Below are positions 34,582-43,457 of a stretch of DNA of 64,000 bases, in pieces (positions within the stretch are counted from its first letter, which is position 1; each line of letters starts with the position of its first letter). The stretch is taken from contig NZ_CP061378.1 in NCBI RefSeq assembly GCF_015624485.1, positions 3,286,001-3,350,000 on the forward strand, read 5' to 3'. Made by a program: the position numbers and the translations under genes. Source of the DNA: Bradyrhizobium genosp. L. Its GTDB lineage: Bacteria; Pseudomonadota; Alphaproteobacteria; Rhizobiales; Xanthobacteraceae. The notes beneath the pieces were generated by a model that was not told the origin of the DNA, did not search any database, and worked only from the letters and a program-made list of their open reading frames with translations.

Positions 34582-35328
34582 ATGACAGAAGGAATCAAGG
34601 ACAAGATCGTGGTCGTGACGGGAGCGAGCAGCGGGCTAGGCGAAGCCACCGCGCGCCTCCTGTCTGCGCACGGCGCAACGGTGGTACTCGGTGCCCGCCG
34701 GGCGGATCGCCTCCAAGGGCTGGCGAAGGACCTCGAGGCGCGCGGCGGGAAAGCTCTGGCTTTGCAAACCGACGTGATCCGCCACGAGCAGGTGAAGGCG
34801 CTCGTCGACTCGGCGGTGCAGGCCTACGGCCGCATCGACGTCATGATCAACAACGCCGGCCTGATGCCCCAGGCTCCCCTCGAGCAATTGAAGATCGACG
34901 AGTGGGACCGGATGATCGACGTCAACATCAAGGGTGTGATGTACGGCATCGCCGCCGCTCTTCCGCACATGCAGCGGCAGAAGGCGGGTCACTTCATCAA
35001 CGTCTCGTCCGTCGCCGGCCACCGGGTCGGGCCGGGGTTCGCCGTCTACGCGGCGACCAAGTTCGCTGTCCGCGCGCTGTCGGAAGGCCTGCGGCAGGAG
35101 GTGAAGCCCTACAACATCCGGACGACGGTGATCTCGCCGGGGGCCGTGGCGACCGAGCTTCCAAACAGCGTGAGCGATCCCGCGGCTGCCGAGCGTCTGC
35201 GTGGCTTCTATGCGCAGGTCGCGGTGCCCGCGGACTCTTTCGCGCGAGCGGTCGCATTCGCGCTGAGCCAGCCGCAGGACGTGGATATCAACGAGATCCT
35301 GTACCGCCCGACGAAGCAGGAGCTCTGA
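34582..35328 (+). CDS. SDR-family oxidoreductase
   Basis: A 248-residue classical [11 protein letters not shown] cofactor motif (residues 14-21), NNAG in [10 protein letters not shown], Ser in NVSSVAG and the Y-x3-K of YAATKFA. The closest recognisable type is the YdfG/clavulanate-dehydrogenase-like group of NADP-dependent serine or aldehyde reductases. It is the first gene of a five-gene operon. ATG 34582 follows AAGGACCT. The next gene begins 6 bp after its stop. Confidence 0.87.
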   Translation: MTEGIKDKIVVVTGASSGLGEATARLLSAHGATVVLGARRADRLQGLAKDLEARGGKALALQTDVIRHEQVKALVDSAVQAYGRIDVMINNAGLMPQAPLEQLKIDEWDRMIDVNIKGVMYGIAAALPHMQRQKAGHFINVSSVAGHRVGPGFAVYAATKFAVRALSEGLRQEVKPYNIRTTVISPGAVATELPNSVSDPAAAERLRGFYAQVAVPADSFARAVAFALSQPQDVDINEILYRPTKQEL

Positions 35329-35334
35329 GCTCGC

Positions 35335-36543
35335 GTGTCGGTGACAGCCTTGCAAGAGTCCACCGTTCCTCGCGGCGGCGCTACCCTCCTGCCGATCATG
35401 GCAGTGGTCTTCGTTGCGTTCCTGGTCATTGGTGTCGCGATGCCGGTTCTTCCGCTTCATGTCCACGATGGATTGGGTTTGGGTACCTTCGTGGTCGGCC
35501 TTGTGGCCGGCAGCCAGTTCGCCGCTTCGCTGATCTCGCGACCGTGGGCTGGCCACTTTTCGGATAGCCGGGGAGCGAAGCGCGGCGTGGTCGTCGGCCT
35601 GCTCGCTGCCGCGTCGTCCGGACTGCTTTACCTAGGGTCTCTTGGCTTCGCCAAAACCCCGCTCGCGTCGGTCTCGATACTGCTGCTCGGCCGCGGGCTG
35701 CTCGGGGCGGCGGAAAGCTTCATCATCACGGCTGCCGTGAGCTGGGGACTGGCGCTCGCCGATGCACGCAGTACCGGCAAGGTCATCGCCTGGGTTGGCT
35801 CGGCGATGTTTGCGGCCTTCGCGATCGGTGCGCCGGCGGGGTCCGCGCTCTACGCCACCTACGGGTTCGCTGCGGTCGCGATCGCCACCGTGGCCGCGCC
35901 ATTGCTGACGCTTCTTCTTGTTGTCCGGCTCCCCGCGGTCCCATCCGTCCACCACCAGGCGCGCTACTCGTTCGCCGAGATATTCGGTGCAGTCTGGGTG
36001 CCGGGCTTAGGTTCAGCGCTCGGCAGCGTCGGCTTCGGCGCAGTGACCACGTTCGTCGCGTTGTTGTTCGCGAGCCGCGGATGGGCCAATGGATGGTTGG
36101 CTTATTCCACCTACGCCGCAGCCTTCATCCTGGCACGGGTGTTCTTCAGTCACGTGGCCGACGAGCTCGGCGGAGCGAAGGTCGCGCTCGTCTGTGCGGT
36201 GATCGAAGCCGCTGGCCAGGCGCTGATCTGGCTCGCCGTCCAGCCCGAGATGGCGTTTGCCGGCGCCGCGCTTACCGGCTTCGGCTTCTCACTGGTCTAT
36301 CCGGGGTTCGGCGTCGAGGCCGTGCGCGGTGTTCCGGCGCAGAGCCGTGGCCTGGCCATGGGCGCCTACACGGCGTTCTTGGATCTCGCTCAAGGAATCG
36401 CGTGCCCGGCACTCGGATTGATCGCGACCGGCGCGCGAGTAAATGCCGTCTTTCTCGTCAGCGCGGTGGCCGTGCTCTGTGCCGCACTGGTCGCGCTGTG
36501 GCTGATGGCGCAGCCGACAACCTTGGAAGGATCCTCGCAATGA
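35335..36543 (+). CDS. MFS transporter (AraJ/YhhS-like)
   Basis: A 402-residue 12-helix transporter. Motif A is seen as RPWAGHFSDSRGAKRGVVVG after helix 2. The second half repeats a shorter version (FFSHVADELGGAKVALVC). YhhS/YfcJ-type members export drugs or sugars. The GTG start at 35335 lies 6 bp after the SDR stop. The stop TGA overlaps the ATG of the next gene (ATGA), so translation is coupled. It probably exports the substrate or product of the enzymes in this operon. Confidence 0.83.
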   Translation: MSVTALQESTVPRGGATLLPIMAVVFVAFLVIGVAMPVLPLHVHDGLGLGTFVVGLVAGSQFAASLISRPWAGHFSDSRGAKRGVVVGLLAAASSGLLYLGSLGFAKTPLASVSILLLGRGLLGAAESFIITAAVSWGLALADARSTGKVIAWVGSAMFAAFAIGAPAGSALYATYGFAAVAIATVAAPLLTLLLVVRLPAVPSVHHQARYSFAEIFGAVWVPGLGSALGSVGFGAVTTFVALLFASRGWANGWLAYSTYAAAFILARVFFSHVADELGGAKVALVCAVIEAAGQALIWLAVQPEMAFAGAALTGFGFSLVYPGFGVEAVRGVPAQSRGLAMGAYTAFLDLAQGIACPALGLIATGARVNAVFLVSAVAVLCAALVALWLMAQPTTLEGSSQ

Positions 36544-37328
36544 GGTTGCTCGCTGCGACTTTGCTTTCATTCTGTCTGTTCGCCGGCGGCGGCGTGGCCG
36601 CCGCCGGACAGGCATCCATCGAAGGAGCAAATACCATGTCAAAGCCAGAAGACGTCCGCGTCGTCGCTCCAGCCCTCGAAAGCTACGCGCAAAAGTTCGT
36701 TCTCGGCGATCTGTGGAAGCGACCAGGGCTCTCTCGCCGAGACCGCAGTATCGTCACGGTCGCCGCGCTTATCGCGCGCGACCAGACCGTTGAGCTGCCG
36801 TACTATCTGGCACTCGCGCTCGACAACGGCGTGAAGCCGTCGGAAATTTCGGAGACTATCACGCATCTGGCTTTCTACACCGGCTGGGCGAACGCAATGG
36901 ATGCAATCCCGGCGGCGAGGGAGGTCTTTAAGAGCCGCAACGTCGGCGCTGATCAGCTGCCGCCGGCCTCGGGGCCGCAGCTACCGCTCGACGAGGTGGC
37001 GGAGAAGCAGCGGGCAACGCGCGTCGGAGAGCAGTTCGGGCAAATCACGCCAAGCCTTGTCCAGTACACGACCGACGTGCTGTTCCGGGATCTCTGGCTC
37101 AGGCCGGCGTTGGCGCCGCGCGACCGCAGTCTGGTCACCGTGAGCGCACTCATCGCCACCGGTCAGGTCGCGCAGATCACCTACCACCTGAACCGCGCGA
37201 TGGACAATGGACTGACGCGGGATGAGGCCGGCGAGGTGCTCGGCCATCTCGCCTTCTATGCAGGCTGGCCCAACGCATTCTCCGCAGCGCCGGTCATCAA
37301 GGACGTCATTGAAAAGCGGCCGCACTGA
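36540..37328 (+). CDS. Secreted double carboxymuconolactone-decarboxylase-domain protein
   Basis: A 262-residue protein. A signal-peptide-like start (LLAATLLSFCLFAGGGVAAAG) is followed by two tandem CMD domains. Domain 1 is RDRSIVTVAALIARDQ, then ITHLAFYTGWANAMDA; domain 2 is RDRSLVTVSALIATGQ, then LGHLAFYAGWPNAFSA. Neither has the CxxC of AhpD, so it is not a peroxidase of that type. The start overlaps the MFS stop. In similar soil-bacterial operons this protein accompanies tautomerase and cupin genes; its reaction is not known. Confidence 0.84.
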   Translation: MRLLAATLLSFCLFAGGGVAAAGQASIEGANTMSKPEDVRVVAPALESYAQKFVLGDLWKRPGLSRRDRSIVTVAALIARDQTVELPYYLALALDNGVKPSEISETITHLAFYTGWANAMDAIPAAREVFKSRNVGADQLPPASGPQLPLDEVAEKQRATRVGEQFGQITPSLVQYTTDVLFRDLWLRPALAPRDRSLVTVSALIATGQVAQITYHLNRAMDNGLTRDEAGEVLGHLAFYAGWPNAFSAAPVIKDVIEKRPH

Positions 37329-37340
37329 AGGAAACCGGCA

Positions 37341-37571
37341 ATGCCTCATGTCATCGTCAAACTCTACTCGGGTAAGCTCGAGAGCCAGAAGCAGGCGCTC
37401 GCGCACGCGGTTACGGAAGCTGTGATGCGCACGCTCAGCTACGGAGAAGAATCCGTTTCGGTCGGCATCGAGGACGTCGAACCGAAGGATTGGCTTACCA
37501 GGGTCTACAGGCCCGACATCATCGATAAGCCGGACACCATCTACAAGAAGCCGGGGTACGACCCGCGATGA
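37341..37571 (+). CDS. 4-oxalocrotonate tautomerase-family protein
   Basis: A 76-residue protein starting Met-Pro, so that proline 2 becomes the catalytic N-terminal Pro-1 after Met removal. The fold signature [20 protein letters not shown], then [14 protein letters not shown] is clear. It is a little longer than the 62-residue 4-OT, like the PptA type. It would catalyse keto-enol tautomerisation of a small acid. It is the fourth gene of the operon, 12 bp after the CMD gene. Confidence 0.86.
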   Translation: MPHVIVKLYSGKLESQKQALAHAVTEAVMRTLSYGEESVSVGIEDVEPKDWLTRVYRPDIIDKPDTIYKKPGYDPR

Positions 37572-37584
37572 GCGGAGGCGTGAA

Positions 37585-38085
37585 GTGATCACACGCAGGG
37601 GCGTGCTGATCGCCGGGAGCGCCGCCGCTACGATCGGAATTCACCGGGCGCAAGCGCTCACGTCCGAAGCAAAGGAGGTTCAAATGGACATCGATATCAA
37701 GAGAAACGGATCCCGCCCTTCACAGAAGGGTCCTGCAGAATGGTTCACCGGCACCGTGCGCATAGACCCGCTGTTCCAGGCTCCAGATCCCGCTCGGGTC
37801 GGCGCGGGCCAAGTCACGTTCGAGCCCGGCGCCCGGACCGCCTGGCACACGCATCCGCTCGGCCAAACGCTGATTGTCACCGCGGGGCTTGGGTGGGTGC
37901 AGTGCGAGGGCGGCCCGGTCGAGGAAGTTCGCCCCGGCGACGTCGTGTGGTTTCCTCCCGGACTGAAGCACTGGCATGGCGCCTCGCCGACGACGGCGAT
38001 GACCCACATTGCCGTCCAGGAATCCTCCGGCGGCAAGAACGTGGATTGGCTCGAGAAGGTGAGCGACGACCAGTATCGGAAATGA
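37585..38085 (+). CDS. Exported cupin, hydroxynitrile-lyase (GtHNL)-like
   Basis: A 166-residue protein with an N-terminal twin-arginine-like signal ([16 protein letters not shown]) and a single cupin domain. [18 protein letters not shown] gives the H-x-H-x3-Q metal set and [18 protein letters not shown] the second motif. This wording is that of the manganese cupin hydroxynitrile lyases described from Granulicella and of their many uncharacterised relatives. Mandelonitrile cleavage is therefore possible but unproven. GTG 37585 follows GGAGGCGTGAA. It is the last gene of the LysR-linked operon. Confidence 0.83.
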   Translation: MITRRGVLIAGSAAATIGIHRAQALTSEAKEVQMDIDIKRNGSRPSQKGPAEWFTGTVRIDPLFQAPDPARVGAGQVTFEPGARTAWHTHPLGQTLIVTAGLGWVQCEGGPVEEVRPGDVVWFPPGLKHWHGASPTTAMTHIAVQESSGGKNVDWLEKVSDDQYRK

Positions 38086-38128
38086 TGCGTGCGTGCTGTA
38101 GAGTGCGTGATGCACGCGACGCCGCGCA

Positions 38129-38287
38129 ATGCACGCGAGCCTGAATAGCCAGGGCACGCCGATCGGAGCCTATGATCTGCTGCTCGCGGCTTGCGCCTTG
38201 CGCCGCGGCCTCAAGGTTGTGACGCACAACGCGCGGGAATTTATTCGCGTCGGCGGGCTCGGGTTGGAGGATTGGCGCAGCCGCTAG
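38129..38287 (+). pseudogene. VapC-type PIN-domain toxin, C-terminal remnant
   Basis: A 52-codon frame reads SQGTPIGAYDLLLAACALRR, then KVVTHNAREFIRVGGLGLEDW. This is the C-terminal third of a VapC PIN ribonuclease: the acidic Asp of the D-x-L-I-A block and the T-x-N-x-x-E-F block. The N-terminal half with the first catalytic Asp is missing and no VapB gene precedes it. It is the relic of a toxin-antitoxin locus next to a repeat. Confidence 0.78.
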
Positions 38288-38322
38288 GTTGCGAAGCAGG
38301 CGCGGCGAGGGCAGCGCCTGCA

Positions 38323-38444
38323 TAATTTCGGAATATTAGAATAGTATTGCTGATTTGCCCGACGTGTCAAGTGGGCTGGTCGAACGCCGTCGTCCGCTGC
38401 CGACTCCTTTGCATGGGTTGTTTTCGGTGTTTTGGCAATGCGCC
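38323..38444. repeat. Long dispersed repeat, copy 1 (left)
   Basis: About 110-120 bp containing ATTTCGGAATATTAGAATAG, GATTTGCCCGACGTGTCAAG and CTTTGCATGGGTTGTTTTCG. It is collinear with the copy at 41934-42044. Both copies point the same way, so recombination between them could delete the four genes in between. The element is non-coding and of a type I recognise from Bradyrhizobium intergenic DNA. Confidence 0.8.
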
Positions 38445-38462
38445 CCCAGCCCGCCCCGCGCA

Positions 38463-39344
38463 TTAGCGCGTCGCAGCCGCAGTCCTGCTCCAGTTCGCCC
38501 CCAGCCATCGATCGAAGGTGTGGGTCGGCGGATATTCGCGCCGCGCCTGTTCGATGTCGAAGTGAAAGCCTTTGTCTTCGAACCAGCGGTACATCACCGT
38601 CAGTTCCCGTCCCATGGTTGTCGCGAACTGGTCCCAGGGCACCTGAGCGTGCGTCACGTCTCGCGCTGTCGCGCGGCTGAATGCGTCGGCGATCTGCTGC
38701 ATCGACAATTCATCACCCGCCAGCGAAAATGTCCTGTTCTCCCATTTGCCGGGATGCTCGAACGCAAGCGCTGCAAACGCGCCGATGTCATCCACCGCGA
38801 CCATCTGCAGGTTCGTCGTCGGGCTCAGCGGCTGCCGGACTTGCCCGTTCCGGATCGGCTCGCCCCAATAGCCGAACATGCGCAGCCAGTTCTCCATGAA
38901 GAAGACCGGCCGCAGGATCGTATACCTCAGACCGCTCGCGCGCAGATGTTCCTCCACTTTCACCTTGCTTTCAAAGTGAGGAATGCCCGTCTTCTCGTCC
39001 GCCGAACCGACTGAGCTGTAGACGACATGGCTGACGCCCTGCCGCTTCGCCGCGTCGATGACCGCCACGCCCTGCTGGGTCTCATTCTCGGTGTAGGTCT
39101 GCACGGAGAATACGCCGTACACACCGTCCATCGCGCGCATCAGGCTGCCGGGATCATCGAGGCTTCCCTGAAATACGTCGCCGCCATGCCCCATCAGTCG
39201 ACGTGCTTTGTCGCTGTCGGGATAGCGCACCAGCGCGCGCAACTTGTATCCCTTGTTCTGCAAGTGCCGGTACACGGCGCCGCCTTGCTGACCGGTGGCG
39301 CCGGTCACCAAGACGATTCGTTCGCTGTTCACACGGTCGCTCAT
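38463..39344 (-). CDS. NmrA-family NAD(P)-binding protein
   Basis: A 293-residue atypical SDR. The cofactor motif is VTGATGQQGGAVYRHLQ (residues ~14-30), the T-G-A-T-G-x-x-G form of NmrA/HSCARG and azoreductase-like proteins. SYSSVGSADEKTGIPHFESK (here as YSSVGSADEKTGIPHFESK) is also typical. Such proteins sense the NADP/NADPH ratio or reduce quinones; catalytic Tyr-Lys is lacking. It is the last gene of a three-gene minus-strand unit, 3 bp after the reductase gene. Confidence 0.85.
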   Translation of the reverse strand: MSDRVNSERIVLVTGATGQQGGAVYRHLQNKGYKLRALVRYPDSDKARRLMGHGGDVFQGSLDDPGSLMRAMDGVYGVFSVQTYTENETQQGVAVIDAAKRQGVSHVVYSSVGSADEKTGIPHFESKVKVEEHLRASGLRYTILRPVFFMENWLRMFGYWGEPIRNGQVRQPLSPTTNLQMVAVDDIGAFAALAFEHPGKWENRTFSLAGDELSMQQIADAFSRATARDVTHAQVPWDQFATTMGRELTVMYRWFEDKGFHFDIEQARREYPPTHTFDRWLGANWSRTAAATR

Positions 39345-39347
39345 CGA

Positions 39348-39947
39348 TTACTGCTCCTTCTTGAACAAGTCCTGGAAGATGAGCTGGCCCCAGATGCGGC
39401 CGCGGGCGTGCACCAGCGCGCCACCTTCGTTGAGCTTTCCGAGCTTGACGGGTGCGAAGCCGAGCTGTTTGGCCAAGGCGGCCACGGGAGCGATCGCGTC
39501 CTCGTCGTCACCAGACAGGAAGACGACACGATGGCCGCCCTCGACGACCGGATCGGCAGCCAGCTTGGCCGCAATCAGGTGATTGAAAGCTTTCACGAGC
39601 CTGGCGCCGCTGAACGCCTTCGCGACGAAGGCGGAGGAGAGGAGACCGTCCAGCTCCTCGAGGGGAACCAACGCGTTCATCGCGTCAATGACCGTCTTGC
39701 CTTCCCAGCTCGGCAGCGCCTTCGCAACCTCGCGATGCTCTCCGAACGGGACCGCCAGGATGATCGTGTCGGCCGCGAGTGCATCCCGCAGCGACCTGGC
39801 GACGACCGTGGGTCCGATCGCCGCAGCCTGCGGCGCCAGCGCCTCGGGCGGCCGGCGGCTCGCAACAGTCACGTCGATGTTCTTGCGGGCGAAGGCGTGG
39901 GCGAGGGCCTGGCCTACCGCACCGAATCCTACAATTGCATAGCTCAT
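39348..39947 (-). CDS. NADPH-dependent F420-reductase-type NAD(P)-binding protein
   Basis: A 199-residue Rossmann protein. YAIVGFGAVGQALAHAFARK gives GxGxxG at residues 7-12, then DTIILAVPF and KTVIDAMNALVP follow, and LVKAFNHL is the conserved K-x-F-N of the F420H2:NADP oxidoreductase family. In organisms without F420 such proteins reduce other partners, for example metals or quinones. ATG 39947 has GGAGAAACATC before it. It sits between the SDR and NmrA genes in one operon. Confidence 0.83.
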   Translation of the reverse strand: MSYAIVGFGAVGQALAHAFARKNIDVTVASRRPPEALAPQAAAIGPTVVARSLRDALAADTIILAVPFGEHREVAKALPSWEGKTVIDAMNALVPLEELDGLLSSAFVAKAFSGARLVKAFNHLIAAKLAADPVVEGGHRVVFLSGDDEDAIAPVAALAKQLGFAPVKLGKLNEGGALVHARGRIWGQLIFQDLFKKEQ

Positions 39948-39988
39948 GATGTTTCTCCGATCCGTCTTGATATTGATTCCCCGGCCTT

Positions 39989-40723
39989 TCAGATCGCCGA
40001 GAAGCCGCCGTCGACGGACAACTCGACCCCGTTCACGAAGCTCGAATCGTCCGACGCAAGAAACAGCGCGGCCGCCGCAATTTCCTCGGGACGACCCATC
40101 TTTCCCCGCGGGATCAGGGATTCGAACATTCGCTTCGCCTCCTCGGTGAGAACCTGGTCCTGCATCGGTGTGGCGATCGGCCCAGGGTGCAGCACGTTGA
40201 CCCGGATATTCCTGCCCTTCAGTTCGTTGAGCCATCCGCGTGCGAATGCGTGCAGCGCCGCTTTGCTCGCCGCATACACGCTGTAACCAGGAAAACCTTT
40301 GATCGATGCAACCGACCCGGTCATGAAGATCGATCCGCCATCGTTGAACAGCGGCAGCGCCTTCTGAACCGTAAACAGCGTGCCGCGCGTGTTCAGGCCG
40401 AAGGTCGCATCGAAATGCTGCTCGGTGATCTCGCCGAGTGGGACGGCTTCGCCCGTGCCGGCGCTCGCGTACAGGACGTCGATCCTGCCCTTTTCCCGCC
40501 TGACCGTGTCGAACAGGCGGTCGAGGTCGTCGAGATTGGCGGCGTCGCCGCGCACGCCGGTCACGTTCCGGCCAATCAGCTTGACGGCGTCGTCGAGCGC
40601 CTCCTGCCTCCGGCCCGTGATGAAGACATAAGCGCCTTCTTCGACGAACCGCCTGGCGCTCGCCAGCGCCATGCCGCTCGATCCACCCGTGATGACTGCA
40701 ACCTTACCCTCAAGCTTTCCCAT
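39989..40723 (-). CDS. SDR-family oxidoreductase
   Basis: A 244-residue classical SDR: VITGGSSGMALASARRFVEE (a variant cofactor motif, T-G-G-x-x-G-M-A), ASAG replacing NNAG, and the Y-x3-K in SVYAASKAAL. C-terminal VNGVELSVDGGFSA is the common end. ATG 40723 follows GGAGAAATC. It is the first gene of the SDR - F420-type - NmrA unit, divergent from the LysR gene at 41016. All three products bind NAD(P)H, so the unit is probably a redox stress or quinone-handling response. Confidence 0.87.
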   Translation of the reverse strand: MGKLEGKVAVITGGSSGMALASARRFVEEGAYVFITGRRQEALDDAVKLIGRNVTGVRGDAANLDDLDRLFDTVRREKGRIDVLYASAGTGEAVPLGEITEQHFDATFGLNTRGTLFTVQKALPLFNDGGSIFMTGSVASIKGFPGYSVYAASKAALHAFARGWLNELKGRNIRVNVLHPGPIATPMQDQVLTEEAKRMFESLIPRGKMGRPEEIAAAALFLASDDSSFVNGVELSVDGGFSAI

Positions 40724-41015
40724 GATTTCTCCGTTCAGGCTCCGTCTTTCGTCGTTCGGGGAGGCTCCCCGAGAACCTCGAGATGGGTCGTCCGGCATCC
40801 GGCGTTGAGTGCGGAAGCGCGCACATCGGTGGTGCGAAATCGATCCGGCTGGACGACTGACGCCAGCCGCGATGATCGGTATTGGCCGTTCGGCGTTGAG
40901 CCGCGCTCGTCGGCATGGGCTGGGATCACCGCCCGTGCTACCCACATACGAGATGCTGTTCGACGGTGTTGGACACGGGTTTTGGAAGGCGCACCCTGCG
41001 GTGCCGGATTGCACC
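40724..41015. other. Divergent promoter region SDR / LysR
   Basis: 292 bp without a gene. It should carry both promoters and the LysR-type binding site. I see the short stem CGGGGAGGCTCCCCG near 40770 but no clear T-N11-A palindrome. Confidence 0.45.
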
Positions 41016-41912
41016 ATGATCGACTGGGATGACGTTCGGTACTTTCTCGCCGTCGCGCGCGGAGGCTCGGTGCGGGCTGCCGCCGAGCGCCTCGGGGTGA
41101 ATCACTCGACCGTGCTGCGACGCATCGCTCAGCTCGAGGAACGTCTCGGTGTGCACATGTTCGAGAAGCTGCCTTCGGGCTACCGCCTGACGACAGCGGG
41201 CGAGGAGGTCCTCGAGTTCGCGGACCAGATGGAAGCGTCGTCGCACCTGCTGGAGACACGCGTCTTCGGGCGCGACCAGAGCGTGCGCGGGCTGCTGCGG
41301 GTGACGCTGGCGCCGCCGCTCGCGACACACCTGCTGATGCCGGACTTCGCCGATTTCGCGCGTCTGCATCCGGACATCGAGATGGAAATTGTGTCGTCCG
41401 GCGAGCTGGCAAATCTGACCAACCGCGAGGCCGACGTCGCGATCCGCGTCGTCTACGACCGCAAAACTTTGCCGCTCAATCTGAACGGCCTGAAGGGACC
41501 GGAGCTGTTCGGCGGCGTCTACATGTCCCGCGATCGACTGGCCGCGTGGCGAGCGGGCGCGCCTGATCCTGTCAGGTGGATCGTCATCAGCATTCATGGC
41601 GTTCCGGACTGGGCCAGCGAGGGCGAGGTTCGCACCACGGGGGTTCCGTTCAGGACCACGGACGCCGGGACCCAGCTCGTTGCGGTACGGCAGGGGCTCG
41701 GGATCACGACGCTGCCGTGCTTCGTCGGAGACGCCGACCCCCTGCTGGTGAGGGTGCCGGGCGCCGACCTGCACATGTACGGAACGCTCTGGCTTCTCAC
41801 ACAGGGTGAGTCTCGCAAGACCAAGCGCGTGCGGCTGTTTACCGAGTTCTTGTCCCGCAGGCTTGCCGCCTACGCGCCGCTGCTCGCGGGACTGTCCGTC
41901 TCGCGCGACTGA
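41016..41912 (+). CDS. LysR-family transcriptional regulator
   Basis: A 298-residue LTTR. The HTH is YFLAVARGGSVRAAAERLGVNHSTVLRRIAQLEERLG from residue ~9. The N-S-T-V-L-R-R wording is typical of the subgroup often divergent from SDR genes. The effector domain starts near residue 88 (GLLRVTLAPPLATHLLMPDF). ATG 41016 (MIDWDDVRYF) fits the family's usual N terminus; a longer in-frame extension upstream is rejected. It probably controls the divergent SDR - reductase - NmrA unit. Confidence 0.87.
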   Translation: MIDWDDVRYFLAVARGGSVRAAAERLGVNHSTVLRRIAQLEERLGVHMFEKLPSGYRLTTAGEEVLEFADQMEASSHLLETRVFGRDQSVRGLLRVTLAPPLATHLLMPDFADFARLHPDIEMEIVSSGELANLTNREADVAIRVVYDRKTLPLNLNGLKGPELFGGVYMSRDRLAAWRAGAPDPVRWIVISIHGVPDWASEGEVRTTGVPFRTTDAGTQLVAVRQGLGITTLPCFVGDADPLLVRVPGADLHMYGTLWLLTQGESRKTKRVRLFTEFLSRRLAAYAPLLAGLSVSRD

Positions 41913-41933
41913 CCCGCGGGGGATGCCGATCCA

Positions 41934-42044
41934 ACATTTCGGAATAATGAAAAAGTAACATTGATTTGCCCGACGCGTCAAGTCGTTTCCGAATGCCGCG
42001 GCCGCCAGCTACTTTGCATGGGGTTGTTTTCGCTGCTTTGGCCG
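41934..42044. repeat. Long dispersed repeat, copy 2 (right)
   Basis: It contains CATTTCGGAATAATGAAAAA, GATTTGCCCGACGCGTCAAG and CTTTGCATGGGGTTGTTTTC, matching copy 1 at 38323-38444 in the same orientation. It starts about 20 bp after the LysR stop. The gap from here to the GST gene is otherwise empty. Confidence 0.8.
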
Positions 42045-42096
42045 CGCGCGCTTTTGCTTCGCCGCTTTAGCGCCGCGAGCTGCGGCATCGCCGCGG

Positions 42097-42735
42097 CTAG
42101 CTTGTGTTGACCGCAAGCTGTGCCTCGAACGCGCGCTTGTAGGCAGGCCGCGCCTCGCCACGTGCGACATAGGCCGCGAGATCGGGGAATTCATCCAGGA
42201 TGCCCGACGCTCTCAGCCTCAGCAGCACCGACACCATCAGCAGATCGCCCGCGCTGAACGCGCCGTCGAGCCAGTCGGCGCCGCCGAGGCGCGCGGACAA
42301 TTGCCGCAACCGGTCGCGGATGCGATCCACGACCAGAGGCAGGCGCTCCTTGCTCCAGGGCTTGTCGGCTTCCACGATACGGACAGTGACGAGGTCGAGG
42401 ATCACGGGCTCGACCGTGTTGAGCGCGGCGAACATCCAAGTGATCGCGCGCGCCCTGGCATTGGCATCGTCGGGCAGCAGGCCGGCATGGTGCTCGGCGA
42501 TATGGAGCACGATCGCGCCGGTCTCGAACAGCGCGAGATTGCCTTCCTGATAGGTCGGGATCTGGCCGAAGGGGTGCAGCGCCAGATGCGCGGGTTGCTT
42601 CATCGCAGCGAACGAAACCAGCCGGACGTCGTAAGGCTGGCCGACTTCCTCGAGCGCCCAGCGGACCCGCGTATCGCGCGCCAGCCCCTTGCCGCCATCG
42701 GGGGATCGTTCGAAGGCGGTGATCATGGGGGTCAT
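42097..42735 (-). CDS. Glutathione S-transferase-like protein
   Basis: A 212-residue protein with a thioredoxin-fold N-terminal half. The cis-Pro segment [20 protein letters not shown] has the Q-I-P and E-T/S pair that bind glutathione. The C-terminal half is helical. The order [20 protein letters not shown] at the start lacks the usual catalytic Ser/Cys-Pro, so the chemistry may differ. ATG 42735 has GGAGAGAAACG before it. It is divergent from the VOC gene at 42930. Confidence 0.82.
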   Translation of the reverse strand: MTPMITAFERSPDGGKGLARDTRVRWALEEVGQPYDVRLVSFAAMKQPAHLALHPFGQIPTYQEGNLALFETGAIVLHIAEHHAGLLPDDANARARAITWMFAALNTVEPVILDLVTVRIVEADKPWSKERLPLVVDRIRDRLRQLSARLGGADWLDGAFSAGDLLMVSVLLRLRASGILDEFPDLAAYVARGEARPAYKRAFEAQLAVNTS

Positions 42736-42929
42736 CGTTTCTCTCCACGTCGTCGTCCGGCTTTCCCAGGACGAACACTCGGTGCGTCTCCCGACAGCAG
42801 GTCCTGGCTTCTTTTCGGGCCGCGGAATGTCGAGCGCCGAACCGCTATGCGCGGCGGAGATTGTTTTCGGCAAGCTGTCGGTTTGCGCGTTCATCAATCG
42901 TCCTGCGGGAGCAAAACAAGGAGATTGCG

Positions 42930-43403
42930 ATGACGGAACTCGTGACATGCCTGTGGTTCGATCAGGGCCAGGCGCGTAAGGCGGCGGAATTCTATGCCGC
43001 GACCTTTCCCGATAGCCGCGTCGGTGCCGGTCATGTGTCGCCGATCCCGGGCATCGGGCAGGGCGACGAGCTGACGGTCGAGTTCACGGTGCTCGGCCGC
43101 CGCTATGTCGGGCTGAACGGCGGATCGAACTACAAGCCGACCGAGGCGGTGAGTTTCATGGTACTGACCGACAGCCAGGAGGAGACCGACCGCTACTGGA
43201 ACGCCGTGACGACCAATGGCGGCCAGGAGGTCGCATGCGGCTGGTGCCGGGATCGCTGGGGATTTGCCTGGCAGATCACGCCGCGACGGCTGCTCGAATT
43301 GGTCAACGGATCCGATCGCGCGGCCGGACGGCGCGCGATGGAGGCGATGATGACGATGAAGAACATCGACATCGCCGCGATCGAACGGGCGGCCGCGGGA
43401 TAG
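42930..43403 (+). CDS. VOC-family protein (PhnB / glyoxalase-like)
   Basis: A 157-residue protein of the vicinal-oxygen-chelate superfamily, PhnB-like subgroup. [20 protein letters not shown] begins the first beta-alpha-beta module, [16 protein letters not shown] is the mid-domain block, and [19 protein letters not shown] closes the second. Function is unknown. ATG 42930 follows AAGGAGA. The stop TAG at 43401-43403 is in the same frame as the following serine hydrolase gene. Confidence 0.85.
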   Translation: MTELVTCLWFDQGQARKAAEFYAATFPDSRVGAGHVSPIPGIGQGDELTVEFTVLGRRYVGLNGGSNYKPTEAVSFMVLTDSQEETDRYWNAVTTNGGQEVACGWCRDRWGFAWQITPRRLLELVNGSDRAAGRRAMEAMMTMKNIDIAAIERAAAG

Positions 43404-43457
43404 AGAGCGTGCTGGCATGCGGCCGCGGCGACGGTCACCCCGGCGCAAACGCCGGAT

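Noticed and set aside
36540..37328. AhpD-type peroxidase role for the CMD protein
   Set aside because: Both CMD domains lack the CxxC and nearby His that AhpD needs.
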